A stretch of DNA of 38,538 nucleotides from DATNPX01 sp036702975 (lineage in GTDB: Bacteria; Cyanobacteriota; Vampirovibrionia; Obscuribacterales; Obscuribacteraceae). The stretch's first letter is position 1, and the number at the start of each line of letters is the position of its first letter. Under the pieces are notes generated by a model. The model searched no databases. It saw only the letters and a program-made list of their open reading frames with translations, and was not told the DNA's origin. The DNA is taken from positions 1-38,538 of the forward strand of contig DATNPX010000041.1 in NCBI GenBank assembly GCA_036702975.1, read 5' to 3'. The position numbers were made by a program, and so were the translations under genes. This document shows positions 9,601-15,959 of this stretch, in pieces.

Positions 9601-10501
9601 TACGCCATTAACTCGATTTCGCGAGGGGGATGTGGCATATACGAAGTCGGGTAAAGAGATCAAAGATCTTGATCCGGAGAAAATGCTCTATAGGAATGGT
9701 CAGTTGCTTGGTACTACGGATGATGGCAACTTGAATGAAGTGTTCACTGCTACCGGTGGCAGGCTCCAGAACCTGGACTCTGGAACGCAAGGTTTTGACA
9801 AAGATGGAAAAGAGATACTGAAAGTTGCGGGGCCTGGAGAACTTCGGTACGACAAGGAACTTGGCACGTTCGGCGAAAAAGAACGTGTCTACTACCGCAA
9901 AGATGGCGAGTGGAAGCCATTGGCCGATGCTGACGGCGATATTATGAAAAACCCCAACATCTATGGAAGCGAACTTGAGGATATTAATCGAAACGCCGTC
10001 AACACGGTAGACAGCGGCTATTACATCGAAGATAACCAATTCTCAAGCGTTGAGCTTTTTGAGAAGCATCTCGCTCTACTGAAGGAGGGTAATGACTTCC
10101 CCGCGGTTGCGGCTGTATTCACCGGCAATGCGCCATTTGCCAATGACGCCCTAGCCAAGGCATGGGGTTCAGGCGGCTACCATGTTGTGAACATTCGGGA
10201 TTACGACCCGGAGACTCACACAATCTATTTCTCAAATCAATGGGGAAGTGCTTTCGACCATATGGAAAGAGGAGTGCCCGCTGAGCAATTCTTCAATGGC
10301 ATGAGACCTACAAAACTCGCGAAATACCTGCACGATCATAATTGGCAGCGCTATTTATATCAGGGAACGTTAGCTACTGCAGGCGCTGCTGTGGTTGGCG
10401 GAACGCTATATGTCGGCGGCACCAAAGTTGTAGATATGTTGAAGGGTGGACAAAATACGCAGTCAAATCGGAAAGATCCGCCTGCTGATGGGGATGAGTG
10501 A
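689..10501 (+). CDS. Giant LysM/annexin-like/YD-repeat/HD-like/calpain-like protein
   Basis: This 3270-residue protein has no signal peptide. Visible order: a histidine run at 42-56; a LysM-like domain at 81-140 (IKRGETLSQIAK); a proline/threonine-rich linker at 141-228; helical repeats at about 235-930, the clearest annexin-like units being at 235-305 and 858-926 (core GWGGSSDIV, then YGVALEADLSNKLSG); a hydrophobic Ala/Gly-rich stretch at about 1035-1071 with further glycine-rich segments; YD-like beta repeats at about 1611-1940 and 2608-2735 (FSYDAQGDLVKVQYPDG); an HD-like helical domain at about 2090-2330 where the HD signature reads SD (S2217, D2218); and a C-terminal cysteine-protease-like domain with Q2832/C2838 (QGTNGTC), H3165 and N3183 (NQWG), the arrangement seen in calpain-type peptidases. 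A hydrophobic helix lies at about 3222-3245. The protease call comes from motifs only. A GGGGCG about 12 bases upstream is a weak ribosome site. The stop overlaps the next start (TGATG). It may be a polymorphic-toxin-like or surface protein; substrate and location are unknown. Confidence 0.85.
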   Translation: MTTPNQPTDQSHGDKPQEKPNNGLNARHSGFMDHDALEIIKHHHHHHKHHHHHLHHVDLHGQSEPSTGTAIENASKPAEQHAIKRGETLSQIAKEAIGAHATNHEIYDLVNKIVDANKDNQYLKSADKIIAGGVLTIPEHISHVPSTPSDTQAPGTQTPNNGEVTTPPPASPKDTTVKPGVPADSIATPGQPLPTTGDAPIGQQPTGVPKAGDAATPAQQQPTPGVNQAEIEADARALNKALGWFTDKDKINKILEGKTDAERKAIAAQYMTNNGISLDADVAKHLIGTDLEKFRNILNRQDNNAASQNADRIHEDLSELQNMFKGRSNSEIEKDIRQTLASHNSDQIKQMEAEYTKAHPGQTLQDAIANDPKLSQTTKDMAKIYLNHSEANSDQESHQLIDIALKSKNVDCFNEVMANASQGVRDDFMKNGGEQKIKDSFGGWFSGNNVEHALDFAKEGKLDAATQVQDNHHLFNNNEGIELAIKQMTPSEREMYQNGKLISEGKQPANLSGDDATKASQYYERLHTAMTNTGNSTDVSKWEDEISTTSSKGSFASSLADDRHWYGNAGIDTIQQQMRSMSQSDWQDCKQNPGRRDEVVQMLQSLGKSEDDIKKTMAVYDGMMSSDTYDHAKDGAKQSVLDGINNSKHWYGNNRDGILDSIQNMSQADQNSYRTNAEFRQKVDAALKDSIEDVDGQSAAQRMLDAIKAGKSPQGDIITTLQRLQNYDGSKTKEAVKDIEEAMKADPTLKDRILHDQQFGAQFKAAVQNAFGDDYDNFGKPFVEQGDLPLDMKMHLAQDGFSNDNQLIYSSIAQASPEERNKLANDANYRQQVIGFLSEDRQQIVLAVAAQGEVRPEDTIRDASVGWGGSSDIVSALKGIKPEDLNTVKEAYAQKYGVALEADLSNKLSGTDKNEAERILTQNLDLETRVNIAKDQTENTRSGIGAAISDHVFNSATGSQADNSLDQTTAALADKNKMDKAIADGTALAAGMSPEQQQALQAQLTQRVNDAIESENTATDNHAKAKAAAAEYVSDGAIAAVAIGSIIVTGGADAPLVLALAAAGAGIKVGTNATMEGNDYDWSAGNVAKDALTGSVTAATSVIGPGEVAAVFGIGKEAAEGAAAVAINEVGANALREGGQKIIENGAKDLVREALASGAKKLDAKAFTELAEKAISPEIQGAAREEAVAHLATSLQEQVVNRMAKGVVARAQQQALNMAGGGMGGGAGGVVQGATEWDSRKGVGANFEHIAQTGFDGTLSGAVGGGVMTAGMEGLGTVVRAGRESTVIRQGLDTIMNRVGRTGVEQAEATATDAVEHALKVPGRVEDVPPNLTEGKLKLASESNASSTHADVRSGTLTHADGTIERVFYHANEITPEDTAARLTKEQAGAKLNRMFNFSGRYPESEVVGASVSGHPGEGWLQEAAGAPLEGELKRRAIAQFGSTTNMDQDVAKILQADPKLAHNIEEAVVERVVYGDADIGSRNLGVTENGVRNFDLGEGFHTNTEPEISSFQQNLTTIGLQNAMSGREISADIKTKLSDFLQHYDNPTGMDQLRTTGLNDEQINAMLSRTRKLVETGKLPEVDPKINAPDNVEWWRAAERSHSRPAKDDIKLNKNGRVSQVNTEEGTATFQYFKRGPQEGTPKSVKLADGTKYSTTDGENWTVTGPEGKSRVKGSMTVDKDGNASFKDAEGVTTTHSIDGRHTRLDDNGNRMVLGKDGHIDAVGDNRGRVALYDYSADGQLSRIQRADGSTLERVGDVPKTKQQQWILKDKANPDGRVIQGETTFNRDGSVDIKTSAGRETISPNGSSIERDAADHVTRVVDRDGKETNIKYDSAGKVRRVDGPDFEARKIPQVETDAQGRVRSVTSPPNNAEIRIDYQELPGGETSQSVTLGRQKYTSTDGENWKVTVEGAPTMNTEWKGKIKIADDGTVSFKADGSRTTMVHRPDGVTVGYDGYQIETVRFGKDDYERLPDGTWEKNGQGEPLHGFISDSPKDGLVFENKNGPAERISNRETWESYFHGEDKQYNTVTGPITVDADGRIKIPTTDTYRYYDEYRYTDGSTENRVAMSDNLVGGHDNLGQPLLKQRGQLDDFHESVHDRFDFLWSQDRMDNSVRQVSAELKDVRTVGPGGKETSVYDSLMSDTTLSDRAKANVLENLARVREHFASYRLGDRIHGDPEVNWIHTQGELGRVLESARANKLTSNEMEDAMLASMYSDSVKFGNPPPAGAKANFFTHHLDGAFAAEDALSKAGFPKERIDGIVQAIKEHQVAPPEFMGGMYYNLINGEIDKLAAAGTVSSEKISQMRATLQEMSESTGSKRVISGIAHVNDVPKVQGPDGSFEVAFTDQQKELLKLGGIDRWSVPEDPHARPDFKQLPKAKQEALMSQYKVSQTLIDGDAIDNYATLGGASKIVALRRPGGWFPDKTVWGALESVDDSFKDAYNVMSKEGKSVADANLLTKNHILHDEQTGIKAQMDEWLRSQGLDPATQKIPYYNTDLKYPKQLTAEEKLSLSQGVKADGSPLTDADREALKFKGLTRKEIQQFKTAQDISDHMRDLLRRANRLDHSLPEDFKPGYLAPSEHWTPPQPEKFQIPEVYDQQFGRNGWSGRTADGLGIMGRKDGSVTVSDTVNHTVRTYDKNGNITEAIDGVNRRTFSYDAQGDLVKVQYPDGVSLVNEDGYWSRQIRQGTYSRDEMVREEVQAQPNGDIRYVDKNEKSVKLEHPDGSVERLEANGRRDWIQADLANEKAKFDGLLEKSYTNPKQLERVQKLMSEFEAEADKHGFYDNKRALFYKQINRLLADDPNAVVPQAQRAALAEQVINHAAHPSSVDQGTNGTCNVTTLEVRNYVRDPEKNAQLIADIATNGQFTAADGHVIDLRDLQAGIHPDSAARKNMRLQAELKGPLKEDGTRDFASQLTELGMANAKWQTTSTMIMNGREVHSWNLVYDADNKIVGTLKDRSKVTQLYAKDHTPLTRFREGDVAYTKSGKEIKDLDPEKMLYRNGQLLGTTDDGNLNEVFTATGGRLQNLDSGTQGFDKDGKEILKVAGPGELRYDKELGTFGEKERVYYRKDGEWKPLADADGDIMKNPNIYGSELEDINRNAVNTVDSGYYIEDNQFSSVELFEKHLALLKEGNDFPAVAAVFTGNAPFANDALAKAWGSGGYHVVNIRDYDPETHTIYFSNQWGSAFDHMERGVPAEQFFNGMRPTKLAKYLHDHNWQRYLYQGTLATAGAAVVGGTLYVGGTKVVDMLKGGQNTQSNRKDPPADGDE

Positions 10502-11049
10502 TGTTTGATACTAGTACTAAAATATCGGAAAAGAGTGTCATGGCAAAACCAATTGTCGTCAGTCAAGGCCAGGCGAAGCAATTAACGCTGCCACCTGGAT
10601 GGCGTGAGATTAAGCCTTTTAACAACCGCACTACCGATTATTCTCGTGAGTTCGCTCCGTCAGAACGTGATGATGTGAAAATTGTTTTCTTCTACCGCGG
10701 GCAACGAGTGCATCGTGGCGCCGGGGAGCAATTTCTCAAAGTATTGTCGCTACCCGACCACGAACTTAGTCAAGACGAACGAGCTTCTGTGGAGTGGATC
10801 ATTCGCAATGCGTCCGAACCGGATTGGTTTGAGATCAAATCTTTAAGAACTGAACATGTAAATCGAAGGAGCGCGCTTGTTATGGAAGGCGTGTGGTTGA
10901 AAGACCGATTGGCAAATCTCGGCTTATTCTTCGATGCAGACATGACGGGCACAGCTATTCAGGAGATTCACTATATAGCACCCGAGAGTGCCTACTATGA
11001 GTTCTTGCCGGTTGTGGTGAATGCAATCAGGACAATTGTTTGGAAGTGA
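10501..11049 (+). CDS. Small protein coupled to the giant gene
   Basis: The ATG at 10501 shares its A with the TGA stop of the giant gene (TGATG), a typical translational-coupling junction, giving 182 residues. A GTG at 10498 and an ATG at 10540 (MAKPIVVSQG) are alternatives; the latter has a purine-rich GGAAAAGAG just upstream. The product is soluble, with LPPGWREI near the N-terminus followed by alternating beta-type segments (DVKIVFFYRGQRV, RSALVMEGVWLKD) and a final helix. The early 'LPPGW' layout recalls Mog1/PsbP/DcrB-like folds, but this is only an impression. Its position makes it a candidate partner, chaperone or immunity-type protein for the giant protein (inference). Confidence 0.75.
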   Translation: MFDTSTKISEKSVMAKPIVVSQGQAKQLTLPPGWREIKPFNNRTTDYSREFAPSERDDVKIVFFYRGQRVHRGAGEQFLKVLSLPDHELSQDERASVEWIIRNASEPDWFEIKSLRTEHVNRRSALVMEGVWLKDRLANLGLFFDADMTGTAIQEIHYIAPESAYYEFLPVVVNAIRTIVWK

Positions 11050-11109
11050 GTTGAGAAGTTGAGAGTAAGCGAGTCGGTAACAAGATTTTCCAAGAGATGG
11101 AGAGACTGA

Positions 11110-11964
11110 ATGTCTGGTGAAATATCGGAAGGCAATAAGGCAATATCTCAGGATAAAGCGCCGCAGCAGGCAACGCCGAGCGTCTGGGGCGACATGTGGC
11201 AGTCTGCGAAATATTCTGGAATTCAGAAGCCTTACGAGGGACTTAGCCAACTTGCCGATCATCTTGGTGCACACATTACGACCAAAGAGTTAGTAGATAA
11301 GCCAGTAGAACCGACTTCCGGAGCCCATAAAGTGGCTCAAGAGGTTGGCTCAGCCCTTGGTCAACTCCCTGCTCTTACGGGACTATATCTAGCATCGAGG
11401 TTTGGCCTTGGCAGGATCGCAGAGGATTTTACAGGGTCCTGTTCGATTTTTAGCCGTGACTATATGGCAGCAAACAGTTTGGCAATCTCAGGAGCTCTGT
11501 ACAGTGGACTGACTACAAAGTCGCGGGAAGGCGAATTCGTTAACGACAGGCTAAAGGCCACTGCAATTGGTGGCATGACTATGTATGCTATGGGTAGGAC
11601 GCAAATTCGTTTGCAGAATCAGTTCGGTATAGCTGGTACGCAGATGTCTGCAGAGATTGGCACTAATCTTGCTCAAAGGGGAGTCAATGCAGCCTTGACG
11701 ACAGCCTCTGGTGTTGTTGGTGGACTAGTTAATGCAGAATCAAATAGTTTGTTCTATCAACATCGAATGGCTAGTGCTGCTGAACTCGGAACCGGTGCCG
11801 TAAAATATGGAGCGCTTGGGACTGTTTTTGGTTTCGGCGCGCGGATACCGGATGAGCCGATAGCAATGCCAGGTAAGACTGGTATGAGAGTGATTCCAAG
11901 ATGGGTCAGTGGGGATGAGTTAAAACCGAAATCGGCGAAGCTGGATGTGAATGAGGGCAGATAG
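11110..11964 (+). CDS. Hydrophobic glycine/alanine-rich protein of unknown function
   Basis: This 284-residue protein starts at ATG 11110, after a purine-rich AAGAGATGGAGAG. The N-terminal ~90 residues are polar. From about residue 85 there are repeated weakly hydrophobic, glycine/alanine-rich helices (LPALTGLYLASRFGLG, SLAISGALYSGL, ATAIGGMTMYAMG, ALTTASGVVGGLVN, YGALGTVFGFGAR) and then a polar tail. The helices resemble the hydrophobic segments inside the giant protein (for example GTLSGAVGGGVMTAGMEGLG), as if the module exists here as a free-standing partner. It lies 60 bases after the previous gene, and the next start codon directly follows its stop, supporting one operon. I recognise no family; a membrane-associated or pore-like partner is possible. 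Confidence 0.75.
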   Translation: MSGEISEGNKAISQDKAPQQATPSVWGDMWQSAKYSGIQKPYEGLSQLADHLGAHITTKELVDKPVEPTSGAHKVAQEVGSALGQLPALTGLYLASRFGLGRIAEDFTGSCSIFSRDYMAANSLAISGALYSGLTTKSREGEFVNDRLKATAIGGMTMYAMGRTQIRLQNQFGIAGTQMSAEIGTNLAQRGVNAALTTASGVVGGLVNAESNSLFYQHRMASAAELGTGAVKYGALGTVFGFGARIPDEPIAMPGKTGMRVIPRWVSGDELKPKSAKLDVNEGR

Positions 11965-13227
11965 TTGGCCAGCAACGAGGCGCTGCTTAAGAGACGAGCA
12001 GCTCTGGAATCTGTAATTCAAGATTGTGCGACTGCGGGCGTGGAACCGCCTGAGTCTACTCAGCAGGAGTTCCGTGCTGTTCTGGAGGAGATAGGCCAGC
12101 TTGGGCTGGACGTCGACAGCGCGCGATCGGAACCGAGGCAAGCAAGTTGGACGGATTGGCTGGGGAAAGAGTTGGGCGGGTATTTGCTAAATCACCTGCT
12201 CCTTGAGGACAGCTATTCGTTTTTGATGGCGGGCGTGTCGACATCAGGAGAGAAAGTAAAAAAGACATTCAAGATAGCCAAGGATAAGTTGCCGGCCGAA
12301 TCCCAAGAGCGTTTGCGACTAGAGCATGGCACGCAATGCCTGCGTGTCTTGCCTTTTGATACGGCACCGATTACGGTGGCGACTAACGACCTCATTGATG
12401 TTCAATTCGAGCGCCTGGCCGATACTAAAGATACGGGATACGTGCCAGTTGAGGACTTGGCTGAAGAGGGGGAAAATCATTTCTACCGCATGCCGTTCTT
12501 TCACGGTCGGTCGCTGAAGGATGCCATGAATGACAAGAGTATGCAACCCCACGAGCGCGTTGAGTCTGCGCTTCGAGCCGTTGCATCTGTCGCTAAAACC
12601 ATGCACCGATTAAGCAGTGCAGGAACCGACTTCTACCATGGCAATATAAAACCACAAAATATTTTGCTCACTGACACAGGAACGATATTGTTAGATCCTG
12701 GGTATTTCGGACCAATCAGTGCTCTCGAAGGCGACTACGAAAAGGGTATGGTCTCGACGATTGCCTACTATCCATTCCTTGAGCCTGATGATATGTTTGC
12801 ATTGGGAATCTGTCTTTATGAAGCTGTAACAGGGGTGCATCCTTTCAATCAGCGAATGGCAATACCAGGAGCAGATGAGTCTTTTGAGCCAACAAGACTT
12901 TCGGCTGAGTTATGCGACAAGATCAATTTCAGGCGTTCTTTGTTGGAACCATATACGACACCGTTTTACCTCTTGCTGCCTCCGCACGAGGTGAACAGAC
13001 ATGTTAGTCCTGCTGTAGAGGCTGTCGTGCTTAAGGGCTTGCGCGCGCGTGTCGACCGCAATGGAACCATCCATTCCGATCCTGGCTTCGCTGATTTTCA
13101 AGAAATGCGCCTGACAGTTCAAAGCATCTTAGAGGCTGAGATGGATGTGCGCGCTATGCGCGAAAAACAAGATGAGCTTAGCGAAGCGGATGGACTGCGC
13201 GACGAAGATGCTAATGCCGAGGACTAG
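11965..13227 (+). CDS. Protein-kinase-fold protein, probable pseudokinase
   Basis: The 420-residue product starts at a TTG placed directly after the previous stop (TAG TTG), with GAGGG seven bases upstream as ribosome site. Residues 1-50 are helical and charged. A kinase-like domain covers about 65-330: a degenerate glycine loop (LGKELGGYLL, about 66-75), a lysine-rich strand near 98-108, the catalytic-loop equivalent HGNIKPQNILL at 225-235, the DFG equivalent DPG at 244-246, and a later DDMFALGICLYEAVTGVHPF segment matching the conserved helix F region. The catalytic-loop aspartate is replaced by Asn227, while Asn233 and Asp244 are kept, so phosphotransfer is doubtful. Bacterial Ser/Thr kinase homologues with such loops often act as binding or regulatory proteins (family knowledge). 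It probably regulates or scaffolds the upstream products (inference). Confidence 0.85.
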   Translation: MASNEALLKRRAALESVIQDCATAGVEPPESTQQEFRAVLEEIGQLGLDVDSARSEPRQASWTDWLGKELGGYLLNHLLLEDSYSFLMAGVSTSGEKVKKTFKIAKDKLPAESQERLRLEHGTQCLRVLPFDTAPITVATNDLIDVQFERLADTKDTGYVPVEDLAEEGENHFYRMPFFHGRSLKDAMNDKSMQPHERVESALRAVASVAKTMHRLSSAGTDFYHGNIKPQNILLTDTGTILLDPGYFGPISALEGDYEKGMVSTIAYYPFLEPDDMFALGICLYEAVTGVHPFNQRMAIPGADESFEPTRLSAELCDKINFRRSLLEPYTTPFYLLLPPHEVNRHVSPAVEAVVLKGLRARVDRNGTIHSDPGFADFQEMRLTVQSILEAEMDVRAMREKQDELSEADGLRDEDANAED

Positions 13228-13305
13228 CGTCAGCAAGATACTGTGCCAGGACCCCACTCACTCAGCATCTGTTGCAATTCTTGAGCGCTGCCAAAATCCT
13301 GAAGA

Positions 13306-14535
13306 CTACGCCTCTTCGGAGCGCTTTTCGCGCGTCCATCCAGCAAATCCTTCGCCGTGATTGTCGACAAAAAGGCTTTTAACAGTGCGCGTCGAAGGAT
13401 TGAGATGTTTATTCAGCCACGCCAAAACGACATGCTTTCTCTGCACAATTGGTCGTTCGATGACGTAGTAGGAAAGTGCAGCCAGGCAGATAGCCGTTCC
13501 GTATTTTAATAGTTCGAACGTTAGTGGTGTCATTTGCTGTATGAACGGTAGGGTCGCTATGTATCGGAACGCAAACATGTGCCAGAGATACAGGCTGTAC
13601 GAGATTTTTCCCAGCCAGAGAATTGGCGGGGCTGTGAGAAAAGCTTCAACCAAATCGTCCTTCTGGGCAAAAAGCAAGCACATGAAAAAGGCTGTGAGCA
13701 ACTGGAATAAAGGCATCCTTACATTCCAGAAGACAAGTTGTTCTGTCACCGTTTTTGGCACGCTGGGATGACCCATAAAAAAGCCGATCGCTAGCGCAGC
13801 AAGTAGAACGATTTTCGGCAGCCAGGTGTTTTTTGCCAGTTTTTCGATGACTCTTTGTGTTGTCGGTTTGTTTGAAGCGATTGCGGCTAAGCAGCCGATG
13901 AGCAGTGTGTCCAAACGTGTTGGCAGCTCCTGGAACCGAATCCAAGGTGCATGCTGAAGTACCAGTGCAGTCCTTAGGCAAAAACAACCGGCCAGCACTA
14001 TCAAGCATGCCGCAACGAGATGTTTTCTGCAGAATTTAAAGGCGGGTGCCCATAGCATGTAGAACTTTTCTTCGATGGAAAGCGACCAAGCAATTTCTAA
14101 GCCACTGCCGATGGTGAATCCCCATAGATTTGCGATGTCAGCATCGGCCATGCATCCGAGAGTGATAAGAGCGGCGGGAAGCATATGCGTGCAATGCTTT
14201 GGATTGACAATGCATGTTGCGGCTATCCAGAGCAAAAACACTGGCATCAAGCGACAGACACGGAATACAAAAAATCGTTTTAGGTCAGTAGTGCCGCTTT
14301 TCGTCGACTCGCTGATCATATTGAGAGTGATTATAAAGCCGCTGATGACAAAAAACACATCGACGCCAAGCCAACCGGAGTCTCCTGAGACGAATGCACC
14401 AAGCGGTCCTCGCGAGTGAAAAAACAGAACAGCTGCGATTGCAAGAGCGCGCATACCATCAAGGAAAGGTATGTAGCTACCTCCATGGCTAGCGAATCTA
14501 TTGTGCAAGCTGAATTGAAAAGTCTGCGCCGTCAA
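13306..14535 (-). CDS. Acyltransferase family 3 (OafA/YrhL-like) membrane protein
   Basis: This 409-residue integral membrane protein matches the acyltransferase-3 family, which transfers acyl groups to cell-surface sugars or lipids. Visible signs are the N-terminal FLDGMRALAIAAVLFFHSRG (family motif with His40), WLGVDVFFVISGFIIT in the next segment, the arginine-rich RFFVFRVCRLMPVFLLW, and about ten hydrophobic helices ending in ISYSLYLWHMFAFRYI and YYVIERPIV. The start is TTG at 14535, supported by GAGGG upstream; there is no ATG before residue 28, which lies inside the first conserved motif. It converges with the kinase-fold gene, with 78 bases between them. It stands alone, so the acceptor cannot be deduced. 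Confidence 0.9.
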   Translation of the reverse strand: MTAQTFQFSLHNRFASHGGSYIPFLDGMRALAIAAVLFFHSRGPLGAFVSGDSGWLGVDVFFVISGFIITLNMISESTKSGTTDLKRFFVFRVCRLMPVFLLWIAATCIVNPKHCTHMLPAALITLGCMADADIANLWGFTIGSGLEIAWSLSIEEKFYMLWAPAFKFCRKHLVAACLIVLAGCFCLRTALVLQHAPWIRFQELPTRLDTLLIGCLAAIASNKPTTQRVIEKLAKNTWLPKIVLLAALAIGFFMGHPSVPKTVTEQLVFWNVRMPLFQLLTAFFMCLLFAQKDDLVEAFLTAPPILWLGKISYSLYLWHMFAFRYIATLPFIQQMTPLTFELLKYGTAICLAALSYYVIERPIVQRKHVVLAWLNKHLNPSTRTVKSLFVDNHGEGFAGWTREKRSEEA

Positions 14536-14989
14536 ACGAATCTGCCCTCTGAGGCTTAGTTGAGGACTGAGCTTTGACGCGGTTTCCTCTCAAAATGTTC
14601 ATCGGGCCTGAGCCAAGCGACGCTGCATCGTGAAAGTTAGTCGACTACCGTTGCCAAGTTCACGATAGTTCCGAAAAGTGAAGATCTGGTGAAGTTCACT
14701 CCTGGGCTCACTATCTATAAGGTAAGAATATTTTCTGATTCGGCTTTGCTACCATTCGCAGCTGGAGTGAGCTGTGATGTAAAGCGGTTGGTGATACCTA
14801 ATTCCCCTGGATTTCACGGGTAATGTCGAACTCAAAAAATTATTGTCAGGATGTTGGTCTGAACGATTGTGAGGCGCTTCCTAGTTCAGCGGTTTGCATT
14901 GAGGATAGGAGAGGAATAGCAAAATGAGCTAGGAAAATCTTTTGAGTTGATGGCCATTCATTCACTCTTCCGGATGTTGGAGAAAAAGC
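14536..14989. other. Intergenic region between divergent genes
   Basis: This 454-base stretch separates the divergent acyltransferase and aldo/keto reductase genes. I see no credible gene. It contains the left copy of a 29-bp direct repeat (14635-14663) and, immediately before the reductase, the ribosome site GGAG at 14979-14982. The promoters of both flanking genes should be here, but no strong consensus elements stand out. Confidence 0.5.
14635..14663 (+). repeat. Left copy of a 29-bp direct repeat flanking the reductase gene
   Basis: This 29-base stretch, beginning AGTTAGTC and ending GTTGCCAAGTTCAC, matches 15917-15945 at 27 of 29 positions in the same orientation. The two differences are G/T and C/T at offsets 9 and 15. 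Similarity stops abruptly on both sides. Confidence 0.75.
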
Positions 14990-15922
14990 ATGACACACGA
15001 TGCAATTCGCAATACAAAATTTCCTCTTACAAACGGAGCTGGCGAGATGCCGGCTGTTGGGTTCGGCACCCTATTCAAAGATCTGAGTGTCACCACGCGG
15101 GCAGTTAAGGATGCATTGGAAGTAGGTTTCCGCCACTTAGATTGCGCGGAACGCTACCGAAACGAGGATATGGTCGGGGTTGCCGTTCAGGAGTTTCTGT
15201 CGGAAGGCAAGGCTCAACGGGAAGATGTGTTCATCACAACGAAGCTATGGAACACAAACCATCGCCCCGAGCGAGTTGCACCCGCTTTCGAGGCGAGCCG
15301 TCGGCGCCTTCGGGTGGACGATATTGATTGTTATTTAGTACATACACCGTTTGCCTTTCAACCGGGCGATGACCAAGATCCAAGAGATGAGCGGGGTCAG
15401 GTCATCTACGATTCAGGTGTGACTTTGATTGAGACTTGGAAGGCGCTTGAGCAACTTGTCGATGAAGGTCGGTGTAAGGCGATTGGTTTGTCTGACGTCA
15501 CGTTAAAAGATCTGCGAACAGTTGTAGAAGCGGCTCGGATAAAGCCCGCTGTCGTGCAGGTCGAATCTCACCCGTATCTTCCTGAATGGGAATTGCTCGA
15601 GTTTTGTCAGCAAAGCGGAATCCTCCTCCTCGCCTTCGCGCCGCTCGGGCATGGTATGGAACCACGATTAACGGAAGACCCGGTTATTACCAAAATCGCC
15701 CAGCGTTTGGAGAAGACCGCTGCTCAAGTGGCATTGGCTTGGTCGATACAGAGGGGCGCTGCGTTCCTTACTACCTCTACGTCACGGCATCATATGGAGG
15801 AAAATTTTGAGATTTCCACTCTGCCTGAATGGGCGATGCGCGAGATGAACGAAGGAGTAACGACTAGAAAACGACTCAACACGGTCGTTGAAACTGGCGT
15901 GCCTGGATTTATTCCGAGTTAG
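14990..15922 (+). CDS. Aldo/keto reductase
   Basis: The 310-residue protein is a full-length NADPH-dependent aldo/keto reductase of the single-domain TIM-barrel family, reducing aldehydes and ketones to alcohols. The catalytic tetrad is visible: Asp51 and Tyr56 in HLDCAERYRNED, Lys85 in TTKLWNTNH, and His118 in YLVHTP. Further family signs are GFGTLFK at the N-terminus, KAIGLSD, QVESHPYLP and the coenzyme-binding segment with TSTSRHHMEENF near the C-terminus. The start ATG has GGAG seven bases upstream. The gene stands alone. The right copy of a 29-bp direct repeat overlaps its last codon and stop, and the left copy sits about 330 bases upstream of the start. Substrate cannot be told from sequence. 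Confidence 0.93.
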   Translation: MTHDAIRNTKFPLTNGAGEMPAVGFGTLFKDLSVTTRAVKDALEVGFRHLDCAERYRNEDMVGVAVQEFLSEGKAQREDVFITTKLWNTNHRPERVAPAFEASRRRLRVDDIDCYLVHTPFAFQPGDDQDPRDERGQVIYDSGVTLIETWKALEQLVDEGRCKAIGLSDVTLKDLRTVVEAARIKPAVVQVESHPYLPEWELLEFCQQSGILLLAFAPLGHGMEPRLTEDPVITKIAQRLEKTAAQVALAWSIQRGAAFLTTSTSRHHMEENFEISTLPEWAMREMNEGVTTRKRLNTVVETGVPGFIPS

Positions 15923-15945
15923 TCTACTACTGTTGCCAAGTTCAC
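15917..15945 (+). repeat. Right copy of a 29-bp direct repeat
   Basis: This copy matches 14635-14663 at 27 of 29 bases. Its first six bases are the last codon and stop codon of the aldo/keto reductase. The spacing between copies, start to start, is 1282 bases. Confidence 0.75.
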
Positions 15946-15959
15946 TGTTATTGCAGAAG

